Notes: generated by a model from the letters alone, not told the origin. 64,000 nucleotides of DNA from Okibacterium sp. HSC-33S16 (GCF_024171565.1 NZ_JALJZZ010000002.1:310001-374000), one strand, 5' to 3'; shown: positions 16,187-25,497, numbered from the stretch's first letter. Numbers and translations: made by a program.

Positions 16187-16508
16187 CGCAGCAGTATCTC
16201 TCCGTCTGCAGCGGCTTTGTTCGCTCGGCCTAAGATGGACGGATGCCCGAAACAGAGTTGCGCGGTGCGAGCCTGGTCTCAGGGCAGCGAGCGACGGAGC
16301 GCAGGAGCCAGCCGCTCTTTGTGCTGTACGGACGTGCCATTTCACAAGGAACTGCTAGCCTCCGCTCCCAGTGCAACGACATCCGGATTCTCCTGGTGGC
16401 GGCCTCGACGTGCGCCCTGAAATCCACTGTCGTGCCGTTCCTGGTGCCTCAAAAGCAGGTCGCCCGCTCCATCGCAATCTCCGGATTCAAGTAAGAGAAA
16501 GACCCGAT
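16187..16508. other. Intergenic region upstream of solute-binding lipoprotein
   Basis: 322 bp without a supported gene. A TAAGAT box at 16230-16235 could be a promoter. A short open frame at 16243-16494 has no ribosome binding site and an unconvincing composition. The AGAGAAAG site before 16509 belongs to the next gene. Confidence 0.4.
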
Positions 16509-17828
16509 ATGGCTCATCGTTTCCTCAGTACAGCGGCTGCACTCGTCGCCTCTACCCTCGCACTGACCGGTTGTTCAGCCGGCGCTTCGTCGGACGAGAA
16601 GACAACGGTGACGTTCCGGCTTTGGGACAGCACGGTGGCAGCCGCATATGAGGACTCACTCGACGCGTTCGAGAAGGAGAATCCGACGATCGACGTCAAA
16701 ATCAAGGTTGTCGACTGGGCCGACTACTGGACCAAACTCCGCACGGATGTCGCCGAAAAGAAGATGGACGATATCTTCTGGGTCAATAACTCCTACTTCG
16801 GTGCATACGCCGATTCAGGCAACCTCGTCAACATTGACAAGGCGCTCGACTCTGACGCGAGTGAGGCGTGGGAAACCAGCGTGGTTGAGCAGTTCACCCG
16901 TGACGACACCCTCTGGGGCGTTCCGCAGCTCTATGACGCCGGTGTGGCGGTTTACTACAACAAAGCTCTCGTCGAAGCGGCCGGTGTCACGCCCGACGCG
17001 CTCGGCGACCTCACCTGGTCGCCAGACCCGGCAGCCGACACCTACCTCGCCGTCGCGAAGAGCCTGACCCTCGACACCGCGGGTGTCTCTGCCGCGGATC
17101 CTGCGTTCAACGGCACCATCGCTCAGTATGGAACCAACCTGGCCAACGACACCCAGTCCATCACCCTGCCGTTCATCGGCTCTAACGGCGGCGTCTACCA
17201 AAAGGGTGACGCTTTTGCGTTCTCTGATCCGAAGACCGTCGAAGCAATCACCTACCTCGTGAACGCCATCAACACGGCGAAGGTCGCTCCGGCCGCAGCT
17301 GACACCAACACCAACAGTGACTTCAGCCGCGACGCGTTCATCGACGGCAAGCTTGCGCTGTTCCAATCCGGGCTCTTCAACCTCAAGAACATTGATGATG
17401 GTGCCGACTTTGAATGGGGTGTCGCTCCGATGCCCGAGGGGCCGGCCGGCCGGGTATCGGTCACCAATGGCATCGTCGTCGCAGGCAACGCCGCATCCGA
17501 GAAACAAGACGCGATCGCCGAGGTGCTGACGTGGCTCGGGTCGGAGAAAGGCAACGGATACCTCGGCACGGCGGGCGCCGCTGTTCCGGCCGTGAAGAGC
17601 GCGCAGGCTCGTTACTTCGATTACTGGGACGGCAAGGATGTCTCCGTTGACCCGTTCTTCGACGTGATCGAACAGTCCTCACCGATTTCGGCTCCGACCG
17701 GTGCCAACTACGGCAAGGGATTCGAGGCGTTCGAGCCGATCTTCCAGCAGATCTTCACGGGCACCCTCGATCCCCAGGTGGGCCTCAAACAAGCAGAGGA
17801 CGCTGCGAACGCTGCCATCGGTGGCTAG
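16509..17828 (+). CDS. Extracellular sugar-binding lipoprotein of an ABC transporter
   Basis: A 439-residue family-1 extracellular solute-binding protein. It has a signal peptide with a lipobox (LTGC, Cys about residue 21), then VTFRLWDSTVAAAYEDSLDA and the typical FEKENPTIDVKIKVV start of the mature fold, and near the C-terminus the YGKGFEAFEPIFQQIFTG pattern. Such proteins bind mono- or oligosaccharides outside the membrane for MalFG-type permeases. No permease or ATPase gene is adjacent; the next gene is rpsF, so it must work with components encoded elsewhere or be an orphan receptor. The ATG at 16509 follows an AGAGAAAG site. Confidence 0.88.
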   Translation: MAHRFLSTAAALVASTLALTGCSAGASSDEKTTVTFRLWDSTVAAAYEDSLDAFEKENPTIDVKIKVVDWADYWTKLRTDVAEKKMDDIFWVNNSYFGAYADSGNLVNIDKALDSDASEAWETSVVEQFTRDDTLWGVPQLYDAGVAVYYNKALVEAAGVTPDALGDLTWSPDPAADTYLAVAKSLTLDTAGVSAADPAFNGTIAQYGTNLANDTQSITLPFIGSNGGVYQKGDAFAFSDPKTVEAITYLVNAINTAKVAPAAADTNTNSDFSRDAFIDGKLALFQSGLFNLKNIDDGADFEWGVAPMPEGPAGRVSVTNGIVVAGNAASEKQDAIAEVLTWLGSEKGNGYLGTAGAAVPAVKSAQARYFDYWDGKDVSVDPFFDVIEQSSPISAPTGANYGKGFEAFEPIFQQIFTGTLDPQVGLKQAEDAANAAIGG

Positions 17829-17942
17829 GAGTAGGCGAGCGGATGCCACACCGCAATAGGTAAAACTGCGGACGTCCGGTAAGCTACTCAGGTTGCCCGT
17901 CTGCGAACACTCTGTTCCCATCCGGTGCAACGATGCTAGAAC

Positions 17943-17986
17943 CCTCCTGCTGCAGATCGTCTGCAGCCGTTCGAGTCCGAAGGAGG
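17943..17986 (+). promoter_or_regulatory. rpsF leader: hairpin that pairs with the ribosome binding site
   Basis: In the 5' leader CCTCCT (17943-17948) can pair with AGGAGG (17981-17986), the Shine-Dalgarno of rpsF. Between them lie a perfect hairpin GCTGCAG-atcgt-CTGCAGC (17949-17967) and an unpaired cGTTCGAGTCCGA bulge on the 3' side. A CCG-containing bulge next to a hairpin is the signature of the S6:S18 autoregulatory mRNA element described for rpsF leaders. The fit is by eye. Confidence 0.5.
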
Positions 17987-17993
17987 TGGGTTA

Positions 17994-18395
17994 GTGACGC
18001 ATCAGTATGAACTCATGGTTATCCTCGACCCCGAGATTGACGAGCGCACCGTTGCTCCCAGTCTCGATAAGTTCCTTAATGTCATCCGCAACGATGGTGG
18101 AACCATCGACAAGGTCGACATCTGGGGCCGTCGTCGCCTGGCTTACGAAATCAACAAGAAGAGCGAAGGCATCTACGCCGTCGTCGACTTCACCGCGACG
18201 AGCGAAGCAACGGTCGAGCTCGACCGCCAGCTGAAGCTCTCCGAGGCCGTCATGCGCACCAAGGTGCTCCGTGCTGAGGAAGCGATCGCTCTGGTTGCAT
18301 CCGAAGGCAAGCGCGCCGAGGAGAAGGCAGCCCGTAAGGCTGCTGCTGTCAAGGCCAAGCCGGCCGCCGAGTCGGCAACCGTCGAAGGCGCTTAG
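17994..18395 (+). CDS. rpsF: 30S ribosomal protein S6
   Basis: A 133-residue S6. The N-terminal strand is [17 protein letters not shown], and the [25 protein letters not shown] core and the KVLRAEE end of the fold are intact; an Ala/Glu/Lys-rich tail of about 35 residues follows, common in actinobacteria. It binds S18 on the small subunit platform. GTG start with AGGAGG 7 nt upstream, which a leader helix may mask. First gene of rpsF-ssb-rpsR-rplI. Confidence 0.97.
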   Translation: MTHQYELMVILDPEIDERTVAPSLDKFLNVIRNDGGTIDKVDIWGRRRLAYEINKKSEGIYAVVDFTATSEATVELDRQLKLSEAVMRTKVLRAEEAIALVASEGKRAEEKAARKAAAVKAKPAAESATVEGA

Positions 18396-18401
18396 TCCCT
18401 C

Positions 18402-18950
18402 ATGGCTGGCGAGACCGTAATCACCGTGGTGGGCAACCTCACCTCTGACCCGGAGCTGCGTTACACGCAGAACGGGCTGGCGGTTGCCAACTTCACCATC
18501 GCATCCACTCCGCGCAACTTTGACCGCGCGGCCAACGAGTGGAAAGACGGCGAAGCACTGTTCCTGCGCGCGAGCGTTTGGCGTGAATTCGCCGAGCACG
18601 TTGCCGGATCGCTCACCAAGGGTAGCCGTGTCATCGCTACCGGGCGTCTGAAGCAGCGGTCGTACGAAACGAAGGAAGGCGAAAAGCGCACCTCGATGGA
18701 ACTCGAGGTTGACGAGATCGGCCCTTCGCTCCGTTACGCAACGGCTCAGGTCACCCGCGCACAGTCCTCGGGCGGCGGTGGAGGCCGTGGCCCCGCAGCA
18801 GTCCAGGACGAGCCGTGGGCTGCCAGCGCACCGGCTGCTCCGGCAGCGTTCAACGGTGGCGGCGGCTATTCGAACGCAGGCAATGCGGGCGGTAACTCCG
18901 GCGACAGCTGGAACACGCCCGGATCCTACGGCGACGACACCCCCTTCTAA
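18402..18950 (+). CDS. ssb: Single-stranded DNA-binding protein
   Basis: A 182-residue SSB. The N-terminal OB fold ([57 protein letters not shown]) is followed by a Gly/Ala-rich linker of about 70 residues and the acidic tip DDTPF that docks replication and repair partners. It starts 6 nt after the rpsF stop and is part of the same operon. Confidence 0.97.
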   Translation: MAGETVITVVGNLTSDPELRYTQNGLAVANFTIASTPRNFDRAANEWKDGEALFLRASVWREFAEHVAGSLTKGSRVIATGRLKQRSYETKEGEKRTSMELEVDEIGPSLRYATAQVTRAQSSGGGGGRGPAAVQDEPWAASAPAAPAAFNGGGGYSNAGNAGGNSGDSWNTPGSYGDDTPF

Positions 18951-19009
18951 ACATTTCCGTTCGCTGGAACTTCGGTTCTGAGCGAGCATATTCACACTAA
19001 GGAACCAAT

Positions 19010-19273
19010 ATGGCTGGAAAGTCTAGCGGCGCAAGCCGCAAGCCTGCCCGCGGTGGTAAGGGCGGCAAGCCGCTCGCTCCCGCGAAGGCAATCCGCGTTG
19101 GCGTCATCGACTACAAGGATGTCCCAACCCTTCGCAAGTTCATCTCCGAGCGTGGAAAGATCCGCGCGCGCCGCATCACCGGTGTTTCCGTCCAGGAGCA
19201 GCGTCTCATCGCACGTGCCGTCAAGAACGCACGCGAGATGGCGCTTCTTCCCTACGCCGGCTCCGGCAGGTAA
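19010..19273 (+). CDS. rpsR: 30S ribosomal protein S18, zinc-free form
   Basis: An 87-residue S18. The conserved [20 protein letters not shown] and [14 protein letters not shown] core is intact. The N-terminal CxxC of the zinc-binding S18 type is replaced by [12 protein letters not shown], so this is the cysteine-free form. It partners S6. Coordinates place it 59 bp after ssb, with AAGGAA upstream. Confidence 0.96.
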   Translation: MAGKSSGASRKPARGGKGGKPLAPAKAIRVGVIDYKDVPTLRKFISERGKIRARRITGVSVQEQRLIARAVKNAREMALLPYAGSGR

Positions 19274-19284
19274 GGAACACTCAC

Positions 19285-19737
19285 ATGTCAAAACTCATCC
19301 TCACGCACGAAGTGACCGGTCTCGGCACTCCTGGTGACATCATCGAGGTCAAGAACGGTTACGCACGTAACTACCTCATCCCGCAGGGCTTCGGCATTGC
19401 GTGGAGCCGCGGTGCTGAGAAGCAGGTCGAGCAGATCAAGGCCGCGCGCGCTGCACGCGAACTTGCCACCCTCGAAGATGCTCAGGCACTCAAGGCATCC
19501 CTCGAAGGCACCAAGGTCAAGCTCGCCGTCAAGGCTGGCGCCGAAGGCCGCCTGTTCGGTTCGGTCAAGACCGGCAACGTCGCTGACGCTGTCGCTGCTG
19601 CCGGCCTCGGACAGATCGACAAGCGCAAGATCGAGATCCCGTCTCCGATCAAGTCCGTCGGTATGCACGAAGCGACAGTTCGTCTTCGTGAAGACATCAG
19701 CGCAGTAATCACCCTCCAGGTGGTCGCTGCCAAGTAG
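19285..19737 (+). CDS. rplI: 50S ribosomal protein L9
   Basis: A 150-residue L9. The N-terminal rRNA-binding domain with [20 protein letters not shown] and [12 protein letters not shown], the long connecting helix ([20 protein letters not shown]) and the C-terminal domain ([16 protein letters not shown]...[13 protein letters not shown]) are all present. Last gene of the operon; a strong terminator follows at 19788. Confidence 0.97.
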   Translation: MSKLILTHEVTGLGTPGDIIEVKNGYARNYLIPQGFGIAWSRGAEKQVEQIKAARAARELATLEDAQALKASLEGTKVKLAVKAGAEGRLFGSVKTGNVADAVAAAGLGQIDKRKIEIPSPIKSVGMHEATVRLREDISAVITLQVVAAK

Positions 19738-19787
19738 GCATCGCCTGCATCTCCGGCATGAGTTTCGGCTCTGTCTCTGGTAAATCG

Positions 19788-19825
19788 AGAAGCGGCTCAT
19801 TCCTGTCCCGGAATGAGCCGCTTCT
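19788..19825 (+). terminator. Strong intrinsic terminator after rplI
   Basis: The arms agaagcggctcattcc / ggaatgagccgcttct form a 16-bp stem with the loop tgtccc, followed by ttgtg. It closes the rpsF operon. Confidence 0.9.
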
Positions 19826-19901
19826 TTGTGTCCAAAACATGAGGAATTTTCCGGGGTTGAGAAGGATTCCGGCACCCTTATAGGGGTGAAAGTCAAGCTA
19901 T

Positions 19902-20098
19902 TTGTGCACAGGTAAACGGCAGAAGTCGAAGTTTCAACACAAACTCTAAACAGGTTCAAGTGCACACCTGTGGGAAACTAAAAGCCCTGGTCAAATAGAC
20001 GTTATGTCGGAAAATTTAATTGTTTTCCACAGATCTTTACACACCTTGTGCACAAGGCTTGCGGCGTTTCGCGCATTTTATTCACAGAGTTATCCACA
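19902..20098. promoter_or_regulatory. Cluster of DnaA-box-like 9-mers upstream of dnaB
   Basis: Perfect matches to TTATNCACA: TTATTCACA (20078-20086) and TTATCCACA (20090-20098), 12 bp apart in the same orientation. Near matches: TTTTCCACA (20023-20031), TTGTGCACA (20046-20054; palindromic, so also read on the other strand 20047-20055) and TTGTGCACA (19902-19910). TTGT-type boxes are used in actinobacteria. The spacing and AT content resemble an origin or a DnaA-controlled promoter; dnaA itself is not in the window. Confidence 0.6.
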
Positions 20099-20270
20099 GG
20101 CGCATTTGTGCCGACGGTGAGACGCTCCTAGGGTGTAGCAGCGCAGGTTTTTACCGGGGCGCGCGAAGCAGTGAATCCCACCGTGTCGGTGGTTGATGAT
20201 CTGCTGAAACTGATCATGAAACTCATGAGCTGTCCCCGCCGGACGGGCTGAAAGGCCAAAGGAGGAACGA

Positions 20271-21650
20271 GTGTCGATCGCTCACCTGGGTCTCAACGAC
20301 TCGCTGTCATCCGGCGAACGGCCCGAGCAGCGCGCAGAGCGCACCCCGCCCCACGATCTGCTCGCAGAACAGTCGACCCTCGGTGGCATGCTCCTCTCAA
20401 AGGATGCCGTCGCCGATGTTGTGGAGACGACGCGCGGTGCCGACTTCTATATCCCCAAGCACGAGATCATCTTCGACGCGTTGCTGTCGCTGTACTCTCA
20501 CGGCGAGCCGACCGACGTCATCGCGGTCACGGATGAACTCATCAAGACCGGTGAGCTATCCCGTGCCGGCGGTGCTGATTACCTGCACACGCTGACCAGC
20601 CTGGTACCCACGGCAGCGAACGCGGGTTTCTACGCCTCCATCGTTGCCGAACGCGCACTGCTTCGCCGACTGGTTGAAGCCGGAACCCGCATCGTGCAGA
20701 TGGGGTACGCCGGTGAGGGCGAAGTTCTCGACCTCGTCAACACCGCTCAGGCGGAGATTTACGGCGTCACGGGATCCACCCAGGCAGAAGACTACGTTCC
20801 GCTGAACGAGGCCGTCGGGGTGGCCTTCGAAGAGATCGAAGCGAACAACGGCTCGGACGGCCAGATGGCTGGTGTGCCCACCGGGTTCGCCGAGATGGAC
20901 GACCTCACCAACGGGTTCCACGGTGGGCAGCTCATCATCGTCGCCGCACGGCCCGCGCTCGGAAAGTCCACGCTCGCGCTCGACTTCGCTCGTGCTGCCT
21001 CCATTGGCAACAACCAGCCCTCGATCTTCTTCTCGCTGGAAATGGGACGAAGCGAAATTGCGATGCGTTTGCTGTCAGCCGAAGCATCCGTGCCCCTGCA
21101 GAGCATGCGTAAGGGCAACGTCGACCAGCGTGACTGGAACAAACTCGCGGCGGTTCGCGGTCGTATCAACGATGCACCCCTGTACATCGATGACAGCCCC
21201 AACATGACGCTCGTCGAGATTCGGGCGAAGTGCCGGCGGCTCAAGCAGCGCGTGGGACTCAAGCTCGTCGTTATCGACTACCTGCAGCTGATGACCTCGG
21301 GTAAGCGCGTCGAGAGCCGACAGCAGGAGGTTTCGGAGTTCTCGCGTGCGCTCAAGCTGCTCGCCAAGGAGCTTCAGGTTCCGGTTATCGCGCTGTCCCA
21401 GCTCAACCGTGGACCAGAGCAGCGCGCGGATAAAATGCCGGCCATTTCCGACCTTCGTGAATCGGGATCACTCGAGCAGGACGCCGACATGGTTATTCTT
21501 CTGCACCGCGAGAGCGCGTACGAAAAAGACAACCCGCGCGCGGGTGAGGCTGACCTCATCGTCGCTAAGCACCGTAACGGTCCGACGCGAACCGTGACCG
21601 TGGCGTTCCACGGCCACTTCTCACGCTTCGCCGACCTCGCGCCCGCCTAA
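20271..21650 (+). CDS. dnaB: Replicative DNA helicase DnaB
   Basis: A 459-residue hexameric replicative helicase that opens the fork. N-terminal DnaB domain (AEQSTLGGMLLSKDAVADVV), then the RecA-like motor with Walker A AARPALGKSTLAL (about residue 230), VVIDYLQLMTSGKR (Walker B) and ALSQLNRGPEQRADK, ending at FRRLKDLAP-equivalent ADLAP. No intein. GTG start with AAAGGAGG 7 nt upstream. The DnaA-box cluster lies directly in front of it. Confidence 0.97.
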   Translation: MSIAHLGLNDSLSSGERPEQRAERTPPHDLLAEQSTLGGMLLSKDAVADVVETTRGADFYIPKHEIIFDALLSLYSHGEPTDVIAVTDELIKTGELSRAGGADYLHTLTSLVPTAANAGFYASIVAERALLRRLVEAGTRIVQMGYAGEGEVLDLVNTAQAEIYGVTGSTQAEDYVPLNEAVGVAFEEIEANNGSDGQMAGVPTGFAEMDDLTNGFHGGQLIIVAARPALGKSTLALDFARAASIGNNQPSIFFSLEMGRSEIAMRLLSAEASVPLQSMRKGNVDQRDWNKLAAVRGRINDAPLYIDDSPNMTLVEIRAKCRRLKQRVGLKLVVIDYLQLMTSGKRVESRQQEVSEFSRALKLLAKELQVPVIALSQLNRGPEQRADKMPAISDLRESGSLEQDADMVILLHRESAYEKDNPRAGEADLIVAKHRNGPTRTVTVAFHGHFSRFADLAPA

Positions 21651-21839
21651 ACTCTCAGACGCTGGCCGCGCCAGATCTCGCGGGGCCGCGTTATCGCCGC
21701 CGCCCCGGAGCGGCACTCGTCGTTGCGCGGAAGCAATGCAGTGCCGGATCAGCCAGAAGGTTCCGCTCCGAGCCGGCCCATGCCAGAAGGGCAGCCCAAC
21801 GCACTTCAATCTTCTGTGAGGGCGGAGGATTATGAGGTA

Positions 21840-22934
21840 ATGAACATCAAAACTCGCGAGCCGGCACGTCGCCTCCCCGCTCCGCTCGATCGAAGCAAGC
21901 CGGTGTGGGTGGCACCAATGGCCGGGGGCGTGTCACGTCCGGAATTGGTCATCGCGGCTGCGCGGGCTGGACATTTTTCACAGCTCGCGGCGGGATACAA
22001 GTCAGCGGATGCGATGAATGCTGAGATTCGACAAGTCCGTGACTCGGGGGCCGACGTGTTCGGTGTGAACTTGTTCGTTCCCAACCTTCACCTCGTGGAT
22101 CGCGACGACTACGACACATATGCACGATCCCTTCACGCCACCGCGGCTCGTTTCGACTACGCCATGGGTTTCGGTGTCCCGCGGGAAGACGACGATGACT
22201 GGGACGCAAAGATCGCCGCCCTTGTAGCCAATCCCGTACCAGTGGTGAGCTTCACCTTTGGGCTCCCCGACGTCGAGGTCATCAACCAGCTCCGGGAGAT
22301 CGGTACTGCGACGATGCAGACCGTGACATCTGTGGAGGAAGCGCGAGAGTCCGAGGCCGCGGGGGTCGACGTGCTCATGGTTCAGGGCTTCGCCGCCGGT
22401 GGACACTCTGGCATATGGAAACGCGACGCTCTCCCCGCCGACACTTCGCTCGTTGAACTTGTCAGGGAGGTGCGTGCAACAACCCAGCTCCCTCTCGCAG
22501 CGGCGGGAGGCATCGATAATGCCACGGCGGTCAGAGCCACCCTCGCGGCAGGGGCGGATGCCATCGGAGTCGGCACACTCGCGCTCCGGTCTACTGAAAG
22601 TGGTGCGTCAACGTTGTATAAGAACGCTCTGGCGGACCCTGCCTATATCGAAACACGACTCACTCGTGCCTTTACAGGCCGGCCCGCGCGAGCACTGGTC
22701 AATCAGTTCGTCCTCGACCATGATGCAATGTCGATCAGCGGTTACCCGGCGGTGCACCATCTCACAAGGCCGCTTCGGCAGGTTGCCGCTCACATAGGCG
22801 ACGCCACCGCGGTACACCTGTGGGCAGGGATGGGGTGGCGCTCTGCACGAGACGATGCTCTGTCGGAGATTCTCGCCGAACTCAGCCCGGGGTCCCCGTC
22901 GAGCCGGAGCGCTCATGCTGGGCCGTCTGCCTGA
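21840..22934 (+). CDS. Nitronate monooxygenase / NAD(P)H-dependent flavin oxidoreductase
   Basis: A 364-residue member of the 2-nitropropane dioxygenase/enoyl reductase FMN barrel family. Typical segments: WVAPMAGGVSRPELVIAAARAG at the start, GVNLFVP, VVSFTFGLP, VDVLMVQGFAAGGHSG (the catalytic-His region) and AAGGIDNATAVRATLAAGAD for the FMN phosphate. It oxidises alkyl nitronates in the best known cases; the true substrate is unknown. The ATG at 21840 follows GGAGG. It is alone in its unit. Confidence 0.82.
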   Translation: MNIKTREPARRLPAPLDRSKPVWVAPMAGGVSRPELVIAAARAGHFSQLAAGYKSADAMNAEIRQVRDSGADVFGVNLFVPNLHLVDRDDYDTYARSLHATAARFDYAMGFGVPREDDDDWDAKIAALVANPVPVVSFTFGLPDVEVINQLREIGTATMQTVTSVEEARESEAAGVDVLMVQGFAAGGHSGIWKRDALPADTSLVELVREVRATTQLPLAAAGGIDNATAVRATLAAGADAIGVGTLALRSTESGASTLYKNALADPAYIETRLTRAFTGRPARALVNQFVLDHDAMSISGYPAVHHLTRPLRQVAAHIGDATAVHLWAGMGWRSARDDALSEILAELSPGSPSSRSAHAGPSA

Positions 22935-23093
22935 GTCCTTGACCCATGAGGTGGGGGATTGCTTCGCTTACGGCGCTCGGTTCCCTGTGACCACGGTGGA
23001 GTGACTCAGTGGCCGCCGACCCTCCCTCCGCCAGGACCCCTTGTTGTGCGTATCACGCGGGTTTACGATGCGGGTATGTAGAGGAGGCAGGCC

Positions 23094-23279
23094 ATGGATT
23101 GGTTCAGTCTTGGTGTGATGGCTCTGATCGCGGTATCTGCGGTTCTTGTCGCCTGGTGGGCATCCCACATGAGTCGGACCCGGGGCCCTCGCATCGAGGA
23201 TCGCGAAAATATGGACCGTCTCGAGTGGAAGCATGATGACGTCAAGCGCGGGACATCACCTGAGAGTTCTGGGCTCTGA
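23094..23279 (+). CDS. Small single-pass membrane protein
   Basis: A 61-residue protein with one N-terminal transmembrane segment (LGVMALIAVSAVLVAWWASHM) and a charged cytoplasmic tail with RIEDRENMDRLEWKHDD. A GAGGAGG site lies 9 nt before the ATG. Function unknown. The next gene downstream is the broken nucleotidyltransferase. Confidence 0.55.
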   Translation: MDWFSLGVMALIAVSAVLVAWWASHMSRTRGPRIEDRENMDRLEWKHDDVKRGTSPESSGL

Positions 23280-23391
23280 CGGTTCAGGAGCCGAGCCTCT
23301 GAACCCGATCGGCGCAAGGGCGACTTCGCCCTAATCCGCCTAAGGATGTCTCTCGATCGGGTGCGAACGCCCATGGATGAGGTCAGGGATC

Positions 23392-24209
23392 ATGCTCGAC
23401 GGTATTCAGCTCCGGCGCATGGCACGCGACTTGAGCGCTGTACACGGCGTTCGTGCGGTTGCTCTTGGCGGAAGTCGGGCTCGTGGCACGCATCGGCCCG
23501 ACTCGGACGTTGATCTGGGACTGTACTACGAGGACGACGTCGACCGGGAGGCCCTGGGACAGCTGGCGGCTCGTTGGGCCGGCGAACCGATCCGCGTTGC
23601 CCCGTCCGGCGGATGGGGACCGTGGATGGACAGCGGCGCGTGGCTCGCCATCGAGGGAACGGCCGTCGACTGGATTCTTCGGGATGTTCGGCGGGTGGAG
23701 GAGCAATGCGAGCGAGCTCGACGTGGCCAATTCGCCTTCCATCCGCAGCCCGGCCACCCACTGGGCTTTCTCGACGTCTCGTATGCGGGCGAGGTTGCAA
23801 CCTGCATTCCGCTCTGCGACCCAAGCGGAATCTTGGCCGGGCTGGCGGAACGAGTCACCCCCTATCCCGATCGTTGCGCGCAGCAGTACTCCAGTCCCTC
23901 TGGCATGTCGACTTCTTGCTTGACGGGGCTGAGAAAGGCGCCGATGGTGGCGACACTGCGTACGTCGCGCTGTGCGCGGCCACAGCGGCGATGCTCGTCG
24001 CGCACGGTTGGCACGCTTATGCGCGCGAATGGGTTGTTAACGAAAAATCACTTGTGCCGAACGTCGCTCGATTGCCGGTCGACAGCGGAGGCTTCAGCGA
24101 TGCCGTTGCTTCGGCGTTGAGTGCGCTCGGCTCGGGACCCGACGCTCTGCACCACGCCATCGCCTCAATTCGTCACCTGGCGCGCCCCATCGGCTCAGAG
24201 ATCATCTGA
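23392..24209 (+). pseudogene. Nucleotidyltransferase-domain protein, frameshifted
   Basis: A minimal-nucleotidyltransferase protein of about 270 residues, broken by an apparent -1 shift near 23870-23873. The first half has the AVALGGSRARGTHRPDSDVD signature (GSxxxG and the metal-binding DxD), a WAGEPIRVAP core and GTAVDWILRDV. After YPD, the second half, in the frame that starts with LRAAVLQSLWHVDFLLDGAE and ends with IRHLARPIGSEII, continues the family pattern. Restoring one base in the gatcgttg context would join them. It is either a pseudogene or a sequencing/assembly error. Starts at 23377 and 23392 are possible. Confidence 0.7.
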
Positions 24210-24299
24210 TTCCTTGGAGCGCGGCGGAGCGTTCACGATGTCAAGCCCTGACGCGACGTGGGGAATACGCGGTTTGCTTGGGGCACAGGAGGTTCGAGT

Positions 24300-25435
24300 A
24301 TGACGAGTGCATTTTTCGCTAATGGGCAGGATCCGGTAGTGCACGGGATCGATACCGCCCGAGGGCAACTGGAGGTGGTGCACACTTTTGAGAGCGGGCC
24401 GATGCCGACGGGCGTTAGCGTCTCCCATACCGGGCGCATCTTCGTCAATTTTCCCAAGTGGGGAGACGAAGTTCCCGCCACCGTGGTGGAACTCGTGAAT
24501 GGTGAAGCGGTGCCGTTTCCGAGCGCGGCTCTCAACCAACCGAGGAACGATGCCGATCCGGATGCGCTCGTATCTGTGCAGAGCATCGTCGTTGATCCCG
24601 CTGACCGGCTGTGGATCCTCGACACCGGCAGCCCAATGTTTCAACCCACCCAGCATGGCGGCCCCAAACTCGTCTGCGTGAACCTGGCAACGGATCAGGT
24701 CGAGAAAACGATCCTGTTCGACACTGACGTCGTCCTGCCGACGACTTACCTCAACGACGTCCGCTTCGACCTGCGTCAGGGGGAGGCCGGCTTCGCCTAC
24801 ATCACTGATTCGTCCGATCAGGGCCCCAACGGAATCATCGTCGTCGACCTCGCAAGCGGACAGGCCTGGCGAAAGCTGCACGAGCACCCCAGCACGAAGG
24901 CAGTTCCGCTTGCGGAGATGGTGCCGATGGCTGAAGGACGGGTGTCGCGGAACGCAGCCCGGGTGAGCCAGCGAAACAAGTGACCATGGGAGCGGATGGA
25001 ATCGCGATCTCCTCCGACGGTGAGCGCCTCTGGTACTGCCCGCTGATCAGTCGTCGCTGGTACTCGGTAGCCACGTCGGCGCTGCGTGACCGGACGCTGA
25101 GCGGCGACGACGTGGCAGCGACGATCGTCGACGAAGGCGACAAGGGCGGCGGCGCGGACGGTCTGGAGTCGGACGACCAGGGCAGAATCTACGCCACCAA
25201 CTGGGAGCACAACGCCATCACCCGGCGCCAGCCGACCGGGGAGGTGCAGACCCTCGTCCACGACGAGCGGTTGCTTTGGCCTGACACGATGTCGATCGCG
25301 ACGGACGGATATCTGTACGTCACCGCCAATCAGCTGCACCGCCAGGACACCTACCAAAACGGGGACGACCTCCGGGCCTACCCGTACTCCCTCTTTCGGT
25401 TCGCCATCGACGCCGGGCCTGTGCTCCTCCGCTGA
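24300..25435 (+). pseudogene. Major-royal-jelly/yellow-family beta-propeller protein, frameshifted
   Basis: The upstream part (from ATG 24300, with AGGAGG 7 nt before it) reads MTSAFFANGQDPVVHGID, then MPTGVSVSHTGRIFVNFPKW and YLNDVRFDLRQG, and continues to ...NAARVSQRNK. The second part, in another frame, reads VTMGADGIAISSDGERLWYC, then NWEHNAITRRQPTGE and QLHRQDTYQNG. Both match the bacterial yellow/MRJP family, and one base restored in gcagcccgggtgagcc (24954-24969, a C/G run) would give NAAPGEPAKQVTMG, the natural sequence. The family is a secreted or cytosolic beta-propeller of uncertain activity. It is a pseudogene or a sequencing error. Confidence 0.75.
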
Positions 25436-25497
25436 CCACTGTCTCCGGTCGGGCGCCCGAGGAACCGTTCCTGAGTCCATCGTTCTTCTACGACGCG

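Larger units (their letters stand above)
19738..20270. other. 533-bp intergenic region between rplI and dnaB
   Basis: It contains the rplI terminator, then an unusually AT-rich core (about 19900-20105) with clustered DnaA-box-like 9-mers listed separately, an inverted GGAAAA..TTTTCC repeat at 20009-20028, a CCACCG-tgt-CGGTGG hairpin (20178-20192) and the AAAGGAGG site of dnaB. No protein gene is seen. Confidence 0.6.

Noticed and set aside
16243-16494. An 83-codon open frame starting at ATG 16243, near a TAAGAT box
   Set aside because: No ribosome binding site, an irregular composition with no domain pattern, and it lies in the upstream region of a strong lipoprotein gene.
17960-17990. GTTCGAGTCC near 17968 resembles a tRNA T-arm
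   Set aside because: The flanking bases do not form a cloverleaf; the acceptor and anticodon stems are missing, and the sequence is explained by the rpsF leader.
20089-20098. The gap before dnaB as the chromosomal oriC
   Set aside because: dnaA, dnaN, recF and gyrB are not in the window, and oriC in known actinobacteria lies next to dnaA; kept only as a DnaA-box cluster.
20126-20140. CCTAGGG at 20130 as a third LuxR-type palindrome
   Set aside because: The right arm (CCCTAGG after 5 nt) is missing; only a half-site is present.
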